Source: Escallonia rubra (taxonomy: Eukaryota; Streptophyta; Magnoliopsida; Escalloniales; Escalloniaceae). Taken from it: a DNA stretch of 64,000 nucleotides. The notes under the pieces were generated by a model. The model saw nothing but the letters and a program-made list of their open reading frames with translations, did no database searches and was not told where the DNA came from. The translations under genes and the position numbers were made by a program. The DNA is taken from positions 868,001-932,000 of the forward strand of contig JAVXUO010002601.1 of assembly GCA_033065855.1 (NCBI GenBank), in the 5' to 3' direction. How positions within the stretch are numbered: the stretch's first letter is position 1; every line of letters begins with the position of its first letter. This document shows, one piece after another, positions 1 to 22,700 of this stretch.

Positions 1-1050
1 GGTCACATGGGATATCGTGATATAATCCGGGTTGCAAGCATTCTAAGCTTGGTTTATAAAAACCGAAAAAATGAGCTGCTTTGAGTAGGTTGATGCTACA
101 ACCGGGCATGTTATCCTTCTGCTAAAACACTCAAATGCTAGATTTCTTCTAATTGCAGACACAAGCCAGCTTAACCGAGGATGATGGCTGTTTTCGACTT
201 GATAACTGTGGGAAAGTGACACCACTGGACAGATATTGAATTGCACCTTATCCTTGGTTCCCAGTTTGGTTGTTTTCTCTCTTCTCCAACCAATACTGGT
301 ACAGACACTCCAAACATGGTGGTCCATGCAGCTTTCTTATATATGCAGTGAGAAGCCACCTACAGTTTTACAATGCCAAAGGCTAATGAAATTCAAACTT
401 CAACAGAATCAGTGCAATAGTATTGTATAACAGAGCGTGGGCTACTTCAATCATCAAAGTCCCCTACTTTAGGTCCCATGGTTTGAAGGACTAAAGACAA
501 ATAAGTAGGTGTCGAACTTTTGTATTACCACAATGATATTTAACAACCCACCATACCTTTTACTTTTCTTCTTAATTGATGGCACCTGCACCGGTCTAAA
601 GTGAATCATTGATTATCATTTCATTCCTAATTCTATTAGCATATAACCATTAATTTGTCTAGAGCAGGAGATCACCATGAACCTATTAAAATCACCTTCT
701 GACTGCATACTTCGCCTTCGTGATCGTGCGATGGTATCATCCAATGGCCACCAGTGTTCGTTCCAACACGAGCAGGTGCACATGAGCGCACACAACCACA
801 TGCTAGAAAGAAAAAAAAAAAGATAAATATGAGGCTATGGAAATAAAGGGGGGAAAGCGGTAGCAAAAGCTGAAGACATTGTCCTCTGAGTTCCATCGCC
901 TTGTGTTCAAGGTAATGGAAAGAAACTTCAACTGTCTCTGTCTCTCCTAGCTGTATATTGGGAGCAACACCTGGCTAGTAAAACAAACTGCTTTATCTTC
1001 TTCTTGCTGATAGAGTGATAGAGAGAAGCAAGCCTTGCAACAGAGCCCCA
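1..1050. other. Intergenic, upstream of the OVATE-like gene
   Basis: I see no credible coding region here. Open frames on either strand are short, lack splice context and match no family I know. An A-rich run lies near 808-822. The last 100 bases or so are probably promoter and 5' leader of the gene starting at 1051. Confidence 0.5.
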
Positions 1051-1749
1051 ATGTTGCTTAAAACCTTTCACAAGACCAAGAACTTCTTTCACAAAACTCT
1101 GCAAAACCTCAAGTCATATGCCCTTGAAAGGTACCAAAAGCTACCCAGACCTCGTTTCCTCAATCCCTTCTCTAGCAGCAGCAACCCCCCAAACGTCCAG
1201 CAGCTGGAAAGTTTCTACACAAACGCCTCAGAGAACTGGGAACCGAATGGCGATGTTGGGACTCAGAGAAACAAGAAGAGCACAATGTCAGCGAAAGAGC
1301 CGACGAGGAAAGAGAAAGCATCCAATGGACACAACATGAATTATGCAGAGCATCATGTTACAAAGAATGCAAAAGAAGAGAAAGGATGGGAAGAGAGTAA
1401 GCTAGGAAGCCACCGTGAAGTTAAAAGAGGCGACTCTCGTTCGCAAAGTGGACATAAACGAGGAGGGCCTGTGTTGGCAAAGAAGATGAAAGAATTAGAG
1501 ATGATGGATGTCCATGATATGGATCATGTTCTGGACATAGAAGAGGTTCTCCATCTCTATTCTCGCCTCACCAGCCCAGTTTACCTCGACCTCGTCGACA
1601 AGTTTTTCGTGGACATGCATTCTGACTTCCTACCACAACCCTCTACCAGTGTCAACAGTTCAATGCGGAGACTTGGCCCTGTGTCACGGGGTGACTTTCA
1701 TGAATCCTCACGGTCGTTTCGCTTCGGCACGACCATGTGCGGGCCGTGA
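1051..1749 (+). CDS. OVATE-family-like conserved plant protein, single exon
   Basis: A 232-residue reading frame without introns. I start it at the ATG at 1051; the frame extends 5' to a GTG at 1015, but homologues I recall begin with the MLLKTFHKTKNFF-like segment. The N-terminal 40 residues are basic. The middle (about 45-145) is charged and probably disordered. Near the C terminus, about residues 162-194, lies DIEEVLHLYSRLTSPVYLD followed by LVDKFFVDM. This resembles the C-terminal half of the OVATE domain as in OFP17-type proteins, where a DVEELL...SPVFIDLV pattern occurs. OVATE proteins are plant transcriptional repressors acting with TALE homeodomain proteins; that function is only inferred, since the domain is short and divergent. 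Stop TGA at 1747. The frame is long and uninterrupted, so I take it as a real gene; the family assignment is moderate. Confidence 0.75.
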   Translation: MLLKTFHKTKNFFHKTLQNLKSYALERYQKLPRPRFLNPFSSSSNPPNVQQLESFYTNASENWEPNGDVGTQRNKKSTMSAKEPTRKEKASNGHNMNYAEHHVTKNAKEEKGWEESKLGSHREVKRGDSRSQSGHKRGGPVLAKKMKELEMMDVHDMDHVLDIEEVLHLYSRLTSPVYLDLVDKFFVDMHSDFLPQPSTSVNSSMRRLGPVSRGDFHESSRSFRFGTTMCGP

Positions 1750-1795
1750 CACCCTGTGAGGACATAGATGCTGCGGCAAAGATTCCTATGCATAC

Positions 1796-1831
<36 letters not shown>

Positions 1832-2443
1832 CTGAGTGAATGTGCGGCGTGTGTGTTTGTTTACTTGGTTGTGATTTTCAACTGGCATTCTATGTCGATG
1901 TTTGCAAATTGAATAGTTTCACCTTAGTTCTCTCAAGGGTGGAAATAGCAGTTCCCTTACTTTTTTAATACACTAAATAGATAATCGAGATATGGAGTTC
2001 ATGGCTACTTATTTACCATCTAGATTGTGCATTCTTCTGGTCAAATCTCAATAGTTCGCATCAAGTCTTGCTTAGAGATGCCAAGTAACTTCTTTTTCTT
2101 GTGAAAGTTTGTGCTTGATTTCCCTCAAGTTCCACTGTAGACATATTCTTTGCGTACAAGCTGAGAAACCCAGTAATGACACGAAAAATCCTACGGAACT
2201 TCTGGTGTATCTGGGTGTCAGAAGGTATCCTTTAGGTGTATCAATTCCTCAACCGTCTGGCTAAGAATCGTGAAAATTGTTTGTATGTGTAAGCTGGCAT
2301 GTGAAAGTGCCAATTAACAACGCCACTCATCTAAGTCCCTAGACATTTACGACTACGACAAGGACTACAACAGCAGCATAGGGGTAGGAGATATGAACAA
2401 TCAGGGAGTAACCAACTTGAGATAGGATAGACAAGAGGTGCCA
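1750..2443. other. Convergent intergenic space with CT microsatellite
   Basis: This holds the 3' ends of two convergent genes. A (CT)n microsatellite occupies about 1799-1828, probably in the 3' untranslated region of the OVATE-like gene. No further gene is visible. Confidence 0.6.
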
Positions 2444-5090
<2,647 letters not shown>

Positions 5091-5595
5091 ACCAACTTGA
5101 CACTGTGTATGTGTGTGTGAGTTTGTGCTGTGTGTGTGGGGTTGTTTGGGAGTTGAGGAGTGAGTTGCAGGAGGTGACTTGTTACAGTGGAGGGAGAGGG
5201 AACGTTTGTTTTTCGGGGGAGGGAGGTGTCGCAGGGCGGGAAAGAAGTGGCGGGTGACGAAAATGCCCCTTTGTAACTGAAAGTTTGTTACTTGTGAGGC
5301 CTGCCTGGAATAACAAACCTCGTGATATGACAAGAGTGCCCTCGGCTGTTGGCAAATCAATGGAAGGGAAAATGCACTATTTGTCCATTGTCTACGTAAC
5401 GAAGCTTATTTATTTTATTTTGGACCTGCAGCAAAAAGTGCCCAAAATTGCAGGCTCAAGTAATCCCCGTGGTTATCGCTTTAAACACAGAATATTCGAG
5501 TTTACTGCTTATTACATGCCTCTTTCGAAGGGAATTCAAATCCTCTGCAGTAATTATGATTAAAATAGAGATGTTATGACCTAATATTATTCATT
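5091..5595. other. Peroxidase promoter and 5' leader region
   Basis: This is the region upstream of the peroxidase start codon. A TG-rich stretch at 5101-5145 precedes the start codon on the minus strand and probably belongs to the 5' leader. No coding region is credible here. Confidence 0.45.
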
Positions 5596-6025
5596 CAAAT
5601 TAATGTCACAAATCCGACGCACTACCTTTTGCCATGTCAATATCAAGTGGAATCTCTCTCTCTCCACAAACTCGATCAACATCTTTGTTGATCGAGATGT
5701 TGTCACTAGACGGTGGACGCCCTTATCGTTGCCTCCTCCTTCGCCGCACTTTATCATGCCAGTACTGTCGCTGCCTCCTCTTCCTTTGTCAAACCCAGAC
5801 CTTTCTCTTCCGCCGTCATCGCATCGCCCCCCCCCATGGACCCAACTCGACTAGAGAAAGTCAATCAACGCCAATAGTAGAAAGTTAATCAACACCATGG
5901 ACCTACATCGTCGTCGATCAACACCACCGCTGAACCCACCTATTGATCGAGCTTTGGGGGGGGGGGGGAGAGCTAATTTGGTAATGTGGCAAAAGGTGAT
6001 ACGTCCACTTTGTGAGATTAATTTG
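5596..6025. mobile_element. Non-autonomous TIR element, about 430 bases
   Basis: Imperfect terminal inverted repeats of about 40 bases: the left end starts CAAATTAATGTCACAAATCC and the right end, reverse-complemented, starts CAAATTAATCTCACAAAGTG. Both continue into CACTACCTTTTGCCA-like or TCACCTTTTGCCA-like sequence. The interior is C-rich with a poly-G run at 5948-5967 and an internal palindrome around 5667-5702. I could not find a clear target duplication, so the superfamily (perhaps Mutator-like) is open. Confidence 0.6.
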
Positions 6026-6599
6026 GACTGCTGAAATTAGGTCACCACAACTCTCCTATAATCATGGTTATTACAGGGATTTGGATTCCCTTAGCCACAT
6101 TGGTTACTGTTAGACATAAAATGTAGTATCGTCTAACCAAGAGCCTCTAGGTCAAGGTAATATTACTACAAATCAAAATAAAACAAAAGCAAATGTTCAA
6201 ATTCCACATGTAAAGAAAATAGTTCACCGTAATTTTTTTTCTTTATCATTAAATTACAAAGCTGCGAAGCTTTACAAATGCATGCTGAGAAGCATGTAAA
6301 TCCACAAATTTCTATAATTTGGTTAATTAGACAAGAAAGTGTCTAATTGTGAATCGCGGCAATCCATCTCGAGAAACTTTATACCTTAAGCTCCTGAAAC
6401 CCAACAGGAGATACCAATGAAAACTTGCAGAATGACCAAGAAATCATCCTCCATATCACTGAGGCTTCAAATATTTTCTTGTCACCGGAACCTGTTCACA
6501 GTAAAATCGCAAAACAGCATTTACCAAACCAACCGTTGGCTTGATGACAGCGAAAAGCAATACCTATTTCATCTGACTAGTATGTGTGCTTTCATCAAT

Positions 6600-13612
<7,013 letters not shown>

Positions 13613-14964
13613 CTCTCTCGGCAAAAATCGCTTCAACTCAAACCTTCGCTCAACCTTTCAATTTGTCCCGCTCTCTCTTCAAAAACTTCAAAATTATCTG
13701 TTCTGCATTACCTCCCCTTCTCTAATGGATGAAGTGAAGCTCCGGAGTTGAACGGTCGTGATTCGTCGTCGTGCGGACTCTGTTGACAGTAACAGTAAAA
13801 ATGGCGAAAACGGTGAGACTTTGGCTTCGGGACGGCGATTAATTAATTAACAAACTAATAAAGGGAAGAAGGTTTGAATTTTGAAGAGTTGCGAGGGCAA
13901 CACGTGCGAGGGTGTGAGGCACGTGAGTGGCTCGACGGGACACGACGGTCAGTAGGTCCCACCGGTTTTTTCAAAAAATTATAAGGGGGCTTCTCCGTCC
14001 TCACATGGGGGTGGGCCGTGGGTGGGGGGGGGGGCCAACGTCGTTTTGCGCACTTATCTGCCGTTTGACTCTTGCCGTTTTAACTCCGAGTTTCTGACAA
14101 GTGGCAGATAACCATGCGTTCGTGCGAGTCTGGTGGGCTTTGGGCCTCGAGGTGAACCGGGCCACCCTCCGTTTTTCTGTTTCTGGTCCGGTCCAGTCTA
14201 ACAAGCCCTATATCTGTGGCCCAATTGTGTGTTTATTAACACGTTTTGCTACAACCTTAGTTCTAAGAAGAGAGCTATAACTACACTAATTAATACTCGA
14301 CGGATATTGTTAATGGTATTTCATAAGTGATGCTACAATAATTTTGCTTACAATACCTTGAAACTGTTAATGAAGATATCATTAATTTATTCATTGATTT
14401 GCCAGACTTTTAGCCCTTTTGATCCAACTTGTTTCGGTCAAAACTTATCCTTTTTTATTAATAAAGTATCACATTGGTCTTGAAATAAGCTGACGATATG
14501 TGGTCGTACAAGCCAAATGGGATTTTGTAATTCTTTTGAGTTAGCTTTAGAGCTTAATCGCCTATATCAAGAGATCACACTGGACCTCTGACTCACAACT
14601 GCATTGTTGAAGATCAATAAATTTTCAGTGGACTAACATAGATTGGCTTTTTATTTTTTGGAAGAGGGGACAAAAGTCAGTTCTTATCATGTCCCGAAGA
14701 TTATATTTTTGAGAAAAACTAGTAACAGCCTAAAATTTTTAAGGAAAAATACCATGTTTATCCCTTATGTCTACCATTTTTTGTTTAATATTACACCAAA
14801 GATAGACATCATTTACAAGATAACATGACATACTTGCTATGAATAAATCAATCTTAGGTGACTAAATGCCGGTGGTACTCTCACAAGGATCACTTCCTCA
14901 CCTTCCTCACTTCCACTCACAATCCACAGAAATTCCATTCAGTCCTTTTATCAAACACTTGGCA
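13613..14964. other. Kinesin-13B upstream region; rest featureless
   Basis: The first 300-400 bases are the likely promoter of kinesin-13B. A poly-G run is at 14024-14033. From about 14220 to 14964 the DNA is AT-rich with no recognisable gene. Confidence 0.5.
13901..13925. promoter_or_regulatory. Paired G-boxes upstream of kinesin-13B
   Basis: Two CACGTG palindromes at 13901-13906 and 13920-13925 lie about 290-315 bases upstream of the kinesin-13B start codon. G-boxes bind bZIP and bHLH factors; actual use here is inference. Confidence 0.45.
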
Positions 14965-15911
14965 ATGGTAGACGAAAATGCCGTCACACTCTATAGCAGC
15001 AGCAGTGCTGCTTCCGTTACCCGAAACGCAACAAGTCGTTCCTATCGTACAAGGGCGTGTCGATGCCAGTGATCCGCTGCAAAGCCATCATTGAAGTCAC
15101 CAACCCGGTCCAAGCAAGATCGCCAAATCCAACAGGGCGTATTGTCTGTCCGTGACAGAAGTCTCCCTCTTCAACATCTCCCGCATGCCCAGTCCGTCTC
15201 TCGTCAAGGAAAGCAAGAGGCTCCGTGTCCACCTGGTCATGGCAAAATCGCGACTTGGACACTTCATAGAGGCTGAGATCCTCGAATTTATAGAGCGTGG
15301 ATTACATTGACGAGAGCGAGACTCTTGCTATTGCTGACGAGGAGCACTTCATTAAAAAGCATAACTTCATTGTGCCCTTTTTTTAGGGTGTTGGGATCTG
15401 GGTGAGGCTTTAACAAGGGCCAGGGAAGGGGCTAGCATGATCCGGACCCAAGGGGATATATCCGAGTTGGGTGACATTGTCGAACAGTTCGCAAAGCAAG
15501 GACATTGATGGATGATGTTAGGGTTCTGACAAGTATGGGTGATGACGAGTTTTCGCGTTTGCCAAGAAGATTGGCATGCCTTATAACATGGTTGCACAAA
15601 CAATGCAAAATGAAAAGGCTTCCAAGAGGCATCGTCATGTCGACAGACGAGGCGCTGATGCTGCGGCTAAGTAGTGATGGTGTGATCATTGGGTCGGATG
15701 TTTTTAACTGTTTGGTTCCATATAAGCGAGTTACTGCTATTGTGCAGCCGTGCAGGCCATTATAAGTTTCGCCGATCTGGATGTGTTGGTGAAGGCTAGC
15801 TCCAGTTTGGATGAGGCTGTGTTGGCGTGCAATCTTAGTGACAACGGGATCGAACGGTTTGGCTCTGGAAGTAGCTACAGATCAGGAGTTTTGCATAATT
15901 TTTTTGTCTAG
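14965..15911 (+). pseudogene. Decayed PDX1.2-like copy (vitamin B6 synthase family)
   Basis: Collinear similarity to the PDX1 family runs through several frames. It begins with MVDENAVTLYS at 14965, as in PDX1.2-type proteins. Then come an IIEVTNPVQA-like segment near 15090, and RMPSPSLVKESK and AKSRLGHFIEAEILE at 15180-15285. [17 protein letters not shown] and [10 protein letters not shown] follow at 15300-15385, then LGEALTRAREGASMIRTQGD at 15400-15465. GDVRVLTSMGDDE is near 15535, and a STDEALMLRLSSDGVIIGSD segment lies at 15635-15705. The frame changes several times and stops interrupt it (for example after FAKQGH near 15510), so no PDX1 protein can be made. There are no introns, but PDX1 genes are generally intronless, so it may be either a retrocopy or a decayed gene. 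PDX1.2 is the non-catalytic partner in pyridoxal phosphate synthesis. Confidence 0.85.
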
Positions 15912-16345
15912 GACTGTTATAGTAGGGTGTGCGTTTTATGGTAGCTAGGGAGTGCGTTTAAGTATAGTGCCCAATCTAGAGATGTTTTATCTAGGAAGGT
16001 TTTTCTGAGTGTAGTATTGAGTCTAGAGTTTTTCTTTGCTTGGTTGATGTAATGGGATTTGATCTCATGGCGTCTGATTAGTTCAATTTGAATATTCAAT
16101 GTGTTTGAGCATTCGCAAAATTGACTGACATGATGTAATGTTTTGCGTGTTGTAAATAGCAACTGGAGTACTACCATGGAAACATTCACGTCTTCTAAAA
16201 GTAGAATTGCAAATAATATTTGTGGCAACAATGAATGTCCCTTTGGATTTCCCTCCATCAATTTCGGCTGAAGTTTTCGTTCAAAGAATCGCGTCTGAAT
16301 CTTTTGGTGAATCTGAAGATGATGGTAAATGGATACAAATTTCCT
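15912..16345. other. 3' flank between PDX1 relic and BAC2
   Basis: No gene is seen. The left half may be leftover 3' untranslated sequence of the PDX1-like copy, and the right end is the 3' untranslated region of BAC2. Confidence 0.4.
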
Positions 16346-19178
16346 CTAGATAGCATTTTCGGCATGGATGCTTTCGCTGTTGTTGTTGTTGAATAAGTAT
16401 CTTAGAGCTGTTTCATAAGCAGTAAAAATAGCCCCATTTACTACAAAAGCTCTAGCCACTGCAGTTCCTAATCCGCGCCATAGCACTCTATAACCCTCCT
16501 TTTGAACGCTTTTGCGGAAGCAATCAACTATTCCATCGTACTTGGGTGAAGATGATTGTGACTGAGCTTGAAGTCTTGTTTTTACCACATCCAAAGGATA
16601 GCAGCAAACCCAGCTTGCCACGCCTGCTAAACCTCCTGCTACAAGCATTGTTCTGAAGCTCTCTTGACCACTTTTTCGACAGCCTGGGTGAAATTGCTCT
16701 CTCATACACTCGTACGTCCAGAAGTAGACACCATGCGAAGGTGAATCTCTAAGCATTGTAATGGTGAAGCCACGATAGATTCCCCTCAAACCTTCTGTCC
16801 GAAATATATGCCTGGCAACACTGGTAGGACCTTTGTAACTATCTGCTTGTTGAATTTTGTCATGGATTTTCCTTTGTAGTTGGAGGCGGATTTTCACTAG
16901 TTCAACAGGGGTGAGCATTAGGCTTTGTATGGCCCCTGTGCCTACTCCTCCTAGAGCAACCCCTCTATAGGAAGGCGGATCTGCACTAGATGCGGACGAG
17001 TCGAATGCTCTTGATAGGATAGCATAAATCTGGAAGACCATTGCATTCTGCAGCAGCAAATAAAGTTGGTCATCAGAAATATGAAATTATTTCCTGGAGC
17101 TCCATTGTGCCCTCCATCTTTCTCTACCTCTCAAATCCACCCATGACGAAACAAAAAGGCGAATGTTCATGCTGATTAACATCCTTCAAATATATGCCAT
17201 TGATTCAAAACAAGATTCAAATGAATTATATTCTGTCAAAAGAGAGAAGTCAGGGGGAAGTCAAACTATGACTTTTTCGTGTATATGTCATTGTTTCTTA
17301 TATTTTCTAGAGGAAATGAGCTAACGCCCCCTGCACTACACGCGATGTCCAATTTATCCCAATTTTCTTCCAAACTAAGCATTAAAACCCGCCACAGTTA
17401 AGGACATTGCGCACCTTGGACGCATATGTTATGAATTGTATGAAATGACATAAATACCCTTATTTTTTTACCATATTTTAGTTTAATGTCATTCTTCGAA
17501 CCCTCTCTCACTTGCACCCTGTCAATCACCCCCACCTCGCCACCTACACTGCCGACCACCCACCACCAAAGACACCCTGCACGCACACACATCACCACTC
17601 ACACTGTGCACACAAACACCAATACACCCAGTCACCCACACACACCTACACACTCGCACACATTGCTCACACACACAAGCACACACCCACTGCACGCATA
17701 TACAAACACATACACAGACACGCACAGAGTGAACACACCCCCATATTGCACACATACACAAACACATAGCCATCCACCCACCACGATTGCCCTTAAACCA
17801 CACACTACTCTCACACAGAAAACACACACCAACACCCACTGCTCGCACACACAAACACACCTACTGCATACACACCACGAACACACACGGTGAATGCACA
17901 CACAAACATAAACACACACCTAACCACTCAGACCAAGGTTGCCTCTCCCTCCCCCTCTCCATCCGCTACCACCCACCAACATAACACTTGCACGCAAACA
18001 CAAAAACACACCACAGGTTGCTCCGTCCCCCTTCCCCATCATCACCCACCACACACCCACACACACAAAACACAAACAAACAGCACACCCACTACACGCA
18101 CACGAAATTAAACAAACACCCAACACACGCACAAACAATTTCACGCACACGCTGAACGGACATACACATGCACTACATGCACACGTTGAACATTACACAC
18201 ACTTCTATGCACTCACAAACACACACGTACACCGTGTGTGAAATCGGGTGACCTGGATAGTGGTGTGTGTGGTGGTGGGTGATGGGGGGGCATTTAGAGG
18301 TGAAATTGGTGTAAGGCAAAGTTGGCATATTCATAAAATTAATTGTATTCGTCTAAGGTTGCAATTTTCTTATCTGTAGAGGTTCTAGTACTTAATTTTT
18401 AAAGTATAGGAGAGTAATTGCACATTTTGCTTATAGTGCGAGTCATTTTTTTTTTTTTTTTGGGTCAATACTGATGATTAATATAAATAAAAAGGCACCA
18501 ACAAACATACAAACTCCAGTTCCATATTCATCCATTTACCATTATCTGTTTGCTCTATTCTCTACCGCCAGTCAGTGGGACCAAAGTTCATCCTTTGGAC
18601 TGCTACGGCCTACGAGACAAAGGACCATCCATACGCTTATGGAAAGGACTGAACATCTCATGTTCATTGACAGTGACCGTTTCCTAATACAAAATTGATA
18701 TTCAAGATCATCCCCCGGCCATAGAAGAGTACCATGAATAGTTCATCATATCATATTCGAAAGACGAACTAAAACAGATCAAGGAAAGACCTCCTGTCTT
18801 ATATTGAAGTCTAAGAAGAGAGTTTATTGGCATCCCACTAGATGTATATAGATTAATTCAGATATCATAGATCATGCAAAAACTTCAACTAACTGAAATT
18901 TCCATGGATGAAGTATTGACAATGGAATACGGAATGATAACCTGGAAAGTGACAGAGGCCAATGGTGCAGCCATGCCCCTGTACAGAGCAAGTGGTCCGT
19001 CGCTAGCCACAACATTGCGAAGGATGTTGAAGGCTGAACCAGTATTGCTAGAGTGCTGCTGCCGTACCCTGAGTGTATCGAGCGGGTAGCCGGCCACGAT
19101 CCCAGCTATGCCCCCGAACCCACCGGCAACAAATTCTTTTCCCCAGCTGCTTGCAAGAAACTCTGGCCAGAAATCCAT
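16346..19178 (-). CDS. BAC2: Mitochondrial basic amino acid carrier BAC2, two exons
   Basis: Inner-membrane carrier of the SLC25 family that exchanges arginine, ornithine and related basic amino acids. The protein has 312 residues from exons 19178-18942 and 17047-16346, joined in phase 0 at TFQ/NAM with GT-AG ends. Three carrier repeats are visible, each with the signature: PLDTLRVRQ (Pro32), PVELVKIRLQ (Pro126) and PLDVVKTRLQ (Pro230). The second halves include LYRGMAAPLA, IYRGFTITMLRD and VLWRGLGTAVARAF. The N terminus MDFWPEFLASSWGKEFVAGG matches BAC2, as opposed to BAC1. The 1.9-kb intron contains a very CA-rich block. A G-box (CACGTG at 19763-19768) lies about 590 bases upstream; Arabidopsis BAC2 is known to respond to stress, so a role is plausible but not shown. 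The gene looks intact. Confidence 0.95.
17575..18240. repeat. CA-rich low-complexity block in BAC2 intron
   Basis: About 670 bases composed mainly of CACA, ACACAA and CACCCA words on the plus strand, broken by short variable words, so it is not a clean dinucleotide microsatellite. Short open frames on both strands arise from the composition. Phrases such as CCCACTGC or CCCACTACACGCACAC recur at irregular intervals, which suggests a decayed minisatellite. The flanks (17320-17400 and 18270-18430) look like a moderately old insertion, but I could not define terminal repeats. Confidence 0.7.
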
Positions 19179-19762
19179 CTTCTAGGCCTTGTACAATCCA
19201 GACGCTTGTATATTCTTCTCGATAAACTCTCAAATATTGATGTGGATCACGGGAAAGAATCAAAAGCTGCTACTATACGAAGATAGAGATATGTATATCT
19301 CGTTGATTAATATAGACGAACATAGACCAACTCATGGAAGGATTGTGATTTCTTACTTGCCGAAATCCGATAAGGACTCTCTCTGCTGTTTAATATGTCA
19401 CTCTATGTGGAACCTCTAGTGTAAAGAGGACTCAACTTTCTTGGTAAGACCTTATCATGCACGGACTTCTTCCTTTGGCTCTCTCTTCCTCATAACTACA
19501 CCCACACTGCTGCTTAATTATGAACTTTCTGTTCAACACCCAGTTTTTGTTACTTCTGTGAGCTTTCTTCTTGCAAAGAAAGCATGGACAAAGACAGAAG
19601 CAAAGGCCTTGAATAACAGAGCACACACACAAAAACACACACACTTCTTTCCTTCCTTCGCCAGAGGTGCCGAAACAAAAGCCACCGATGCTATTTTGTT
19701 GGGACTGGTCCGAAAGAAGAAGCGGCCAGCGTCCTCTTTCAAGAGGAGCACAAGGTGGTCGC

Positions 19763-19768
19763 CACGTG
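19763..19768. promoter_or_regulatory. G-box upstream of BAC2
   Basis: CACGTG, followed at once by a CCAAT box (GACCAATGGG). It lies about 590 bases before the BAC2 start codon on the minus strand. Functional use is inferred only. Confidence 0.35.
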
Positions 19769-22700
19769 GACCAATGGGGCCGTGGACGTCCCTTTCCACG
19801 CCAAGTGGGCCAAGGCCTTTTGAGCCCGCCAACCCGAATTGTTTTCAGTGGGTTGGAAAATGAAGCGTGACGCAACCCGTTAGGGCCCATCAGCCAGTCC
19901 GATGAGTCACGGCTCTTTGGATCCATCTAAACGGGATTCTGGTTCCAAAGAGAGAGGGGCTGCGTTTGCGGGGTGACAAGGATGCCAAGTACAACAACGT
20001 TGTATGGTTATATTTTATGTGGTAAGAATTCGTGGTAGTAGAATTTGATGCGGCTTCAAACGAATTAAAATGTTATATCTAGTGCCTTAATAATTACGTT
20101 CGTATGATTTTGTCTCTGACCTCTAGCAATAAATAAAATCTGAACATTTTATTTGTTTTACCCGTTTTCCAATCCTCACGTTGTAAGTTTTTTTTTTTGC
20201 TTCAATTCTTGTTCGTATTTTAGCGACAGGGTAAAAGTTGATCACTATGTATAAATGTCACCAAAAAACTTTAACTGCGATCTTTTGTTGCTAATTACTC
20301 CAACCAAACTTGTTCCAGTTGGCTTTGATTGTGTAGGGAATGAAATTCAGAACTAATTATTTCTCCTACAAATAAATCATGCTAGTAAACTTTCAATCGT
20401 TATTATAACATGACCTTATCCTACAATAATTTCCAATAATGGACATTACTCGAATATGTTTCAGAAGTCATTATCAACTTCCCAAATTGCACAATAGTAA
20501 CTTCCATGATAAAAACAGCTTATCGTGATTAGGTGTATGTATACCTCCTTTTTTTTTTTTTTTTTTAATTGAGGTGTATGAACACTCAAATGAAGGTATT
20601 TCGCAAAACGAAGAACTCTTAACCGTTCAATTCAAAAAAAAAATCTTAACTGTTAGACAATTTTGCAAAACTTATTCGAATATGAGACATACAAAAAAAA
20701 AGATTAAAGAACTCTATTTAGAACACATATAAACATGTAGTTCACGTGTGTAATCACTTTTACTGAATATGGTTAGTCTATCAAATTCGCTTAAAACAAA
20801 TCACCCTTAAGTCAAATTCCTACAAAAATTTTGATACATTGGCAAGCCTAATTAGGAATGTAATACACATCAGACACTTCTTTTCCATCAGATATATCGA
20901 TTAATCAATAACTCTCCTTTATAATATACACATATTAGCAATCCTCCGATGTTTCGTTGTTCATAGGCAATAGTTATTCATTTCAAAAGAAAAATATTGG
21001 TATCATAATAAAAAGATGCATCAATCCACTTGAATTGTGCTGACTTTTCTACTTCGCCATTTGTACGTTCAAATGTCCCAAAAGTTGGATAGACCATCTA
21101 GGTATTTTTCAAATTAAAAAATATATATACCATAGGATCATCAGGAAATGTCGCCAACGTCCCTTCTCAAGCACAGCATAATAACCAACAATAAAAAGAC
21201 AAATGAACAACAAGGGTAAATGTCTAATTCCCTTGGGTCTACAAGGATTAGAAAATAGCATCACATACGCAAATTAAATCACAAACTGACCAAACTTAAA
21301 CCTTCGAACCGGACTCCTTTATTGATTCATCAAAGACACTCGAAAAGAAGCCCGATCATCGCCATCCAGAAACATAACCATCTAAATTACGCTATAGCAT
21401 TATAGAATTAGATGGTGCCACAAGTTTTCGAACATCATACGCATCATACCTCTCAAAATGTATCACTAATGTGGACATAGATTATTATATTACGATAGCC
21501 TATCCTTGGATAAGTTTCAGTACATTATTTTGGTCCCATCTCCTTTGTTTTATATATCAATGGGGAGTGGCTCTTATAAAATTGACTATAGTGAAAGGAT
21601 AAAGCACAACTGACATTCTTGTCTTGTGACGGGGGATAAAGTCCCGTTCGAGGCGGTCGTTAAAAATGATTTATCTTTTTTTTTTTGATGATAAGAAAAT
21701 GACATAAAGTAAATAGGATCGAGTATATTTAGAGATTTTAGAGCAGTCGTGACATGTCCATGAGTCAAAAATATTTACACAAAACGGGATGTTCACAGTA
21801 CAACGGGCAGCTATGTAGTTATCAAAATACATTCTTGTATCTAATCCTGCTACACTTGTATCCGGATGTGAGATGCAAAGGTGAAAATACAAATTGCCTC
21901 CTTGAGTTGTCCAGATGCTGCTTTATCTTCACAAAAGTAGTGAAAGTCTAATACTATGGTGTAAAAGTCATACATAATCAGTGTCACTATGTCAAGGAAA
22001 TCAGTAGTCCCGACTAGCTGAGAAAGCAAGAATTTTGAATCTATTAGTAGCATTACATGTTTCATTTTCTTTGTAAGTGCCCATGATGTTGTAATTCGTG
22101 GCTTTGTGCGAGTGCGGTATAGGTAATCAGTTGCAAAGAAGGAAAAGGTTGCTGAGTCATGTCTGAGGTGGTTTCTGATCAATCAAACATGTAATGCCAA
22201 TCCCCCCTTTGAGGTTGCCCTTTAGGTAGTGACATTTTAGTGCAATTCGTTTTCTTGCAGTTTCAGAGCATGCGCAATTAGATGGTATCAACTGAATGGG
22301 GTCTTAACCTTAAGGGTGCATTGTAGTAGGTGCATAGGTAGTTTGAGCTAAAGTTTGACTGTTTGGTTGTGGCAGTAAGTTGGGTGATGAGGTTAGTTTG
22401 TACATGTATTTAATAATTCTAGAAGTTGTTTGCAGGATTTGGTGTATAATTGGGTTGGTGAAAAGGCTCCTCCGTGAAAATGAAGTTATTTTTATTGGTC
22501 CAAATGAACTAGACGGTAGTAAAAATATATATGCAAGGATTTATAAGTGTTTTCCTAGTTGGGTTTTGACGGATCTAGGCAATTAGCAATTCTCGAATTG
22601 TGCATTCTTTCCGTTTGATTTGATCTCTAATGGCATTCCAAACCAAATTGGCCGTACTGCCTGACGATGTAAGAAAAGATGGTCCGAGGTTTCAAGCCAG

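Noticed and set aside
17486-18241. Long frames on both strands in the CA-rich block
   Set aside because: They result from repeat composition (His/Thr or Cys/Val rich) and lie in the BAC2 intron.
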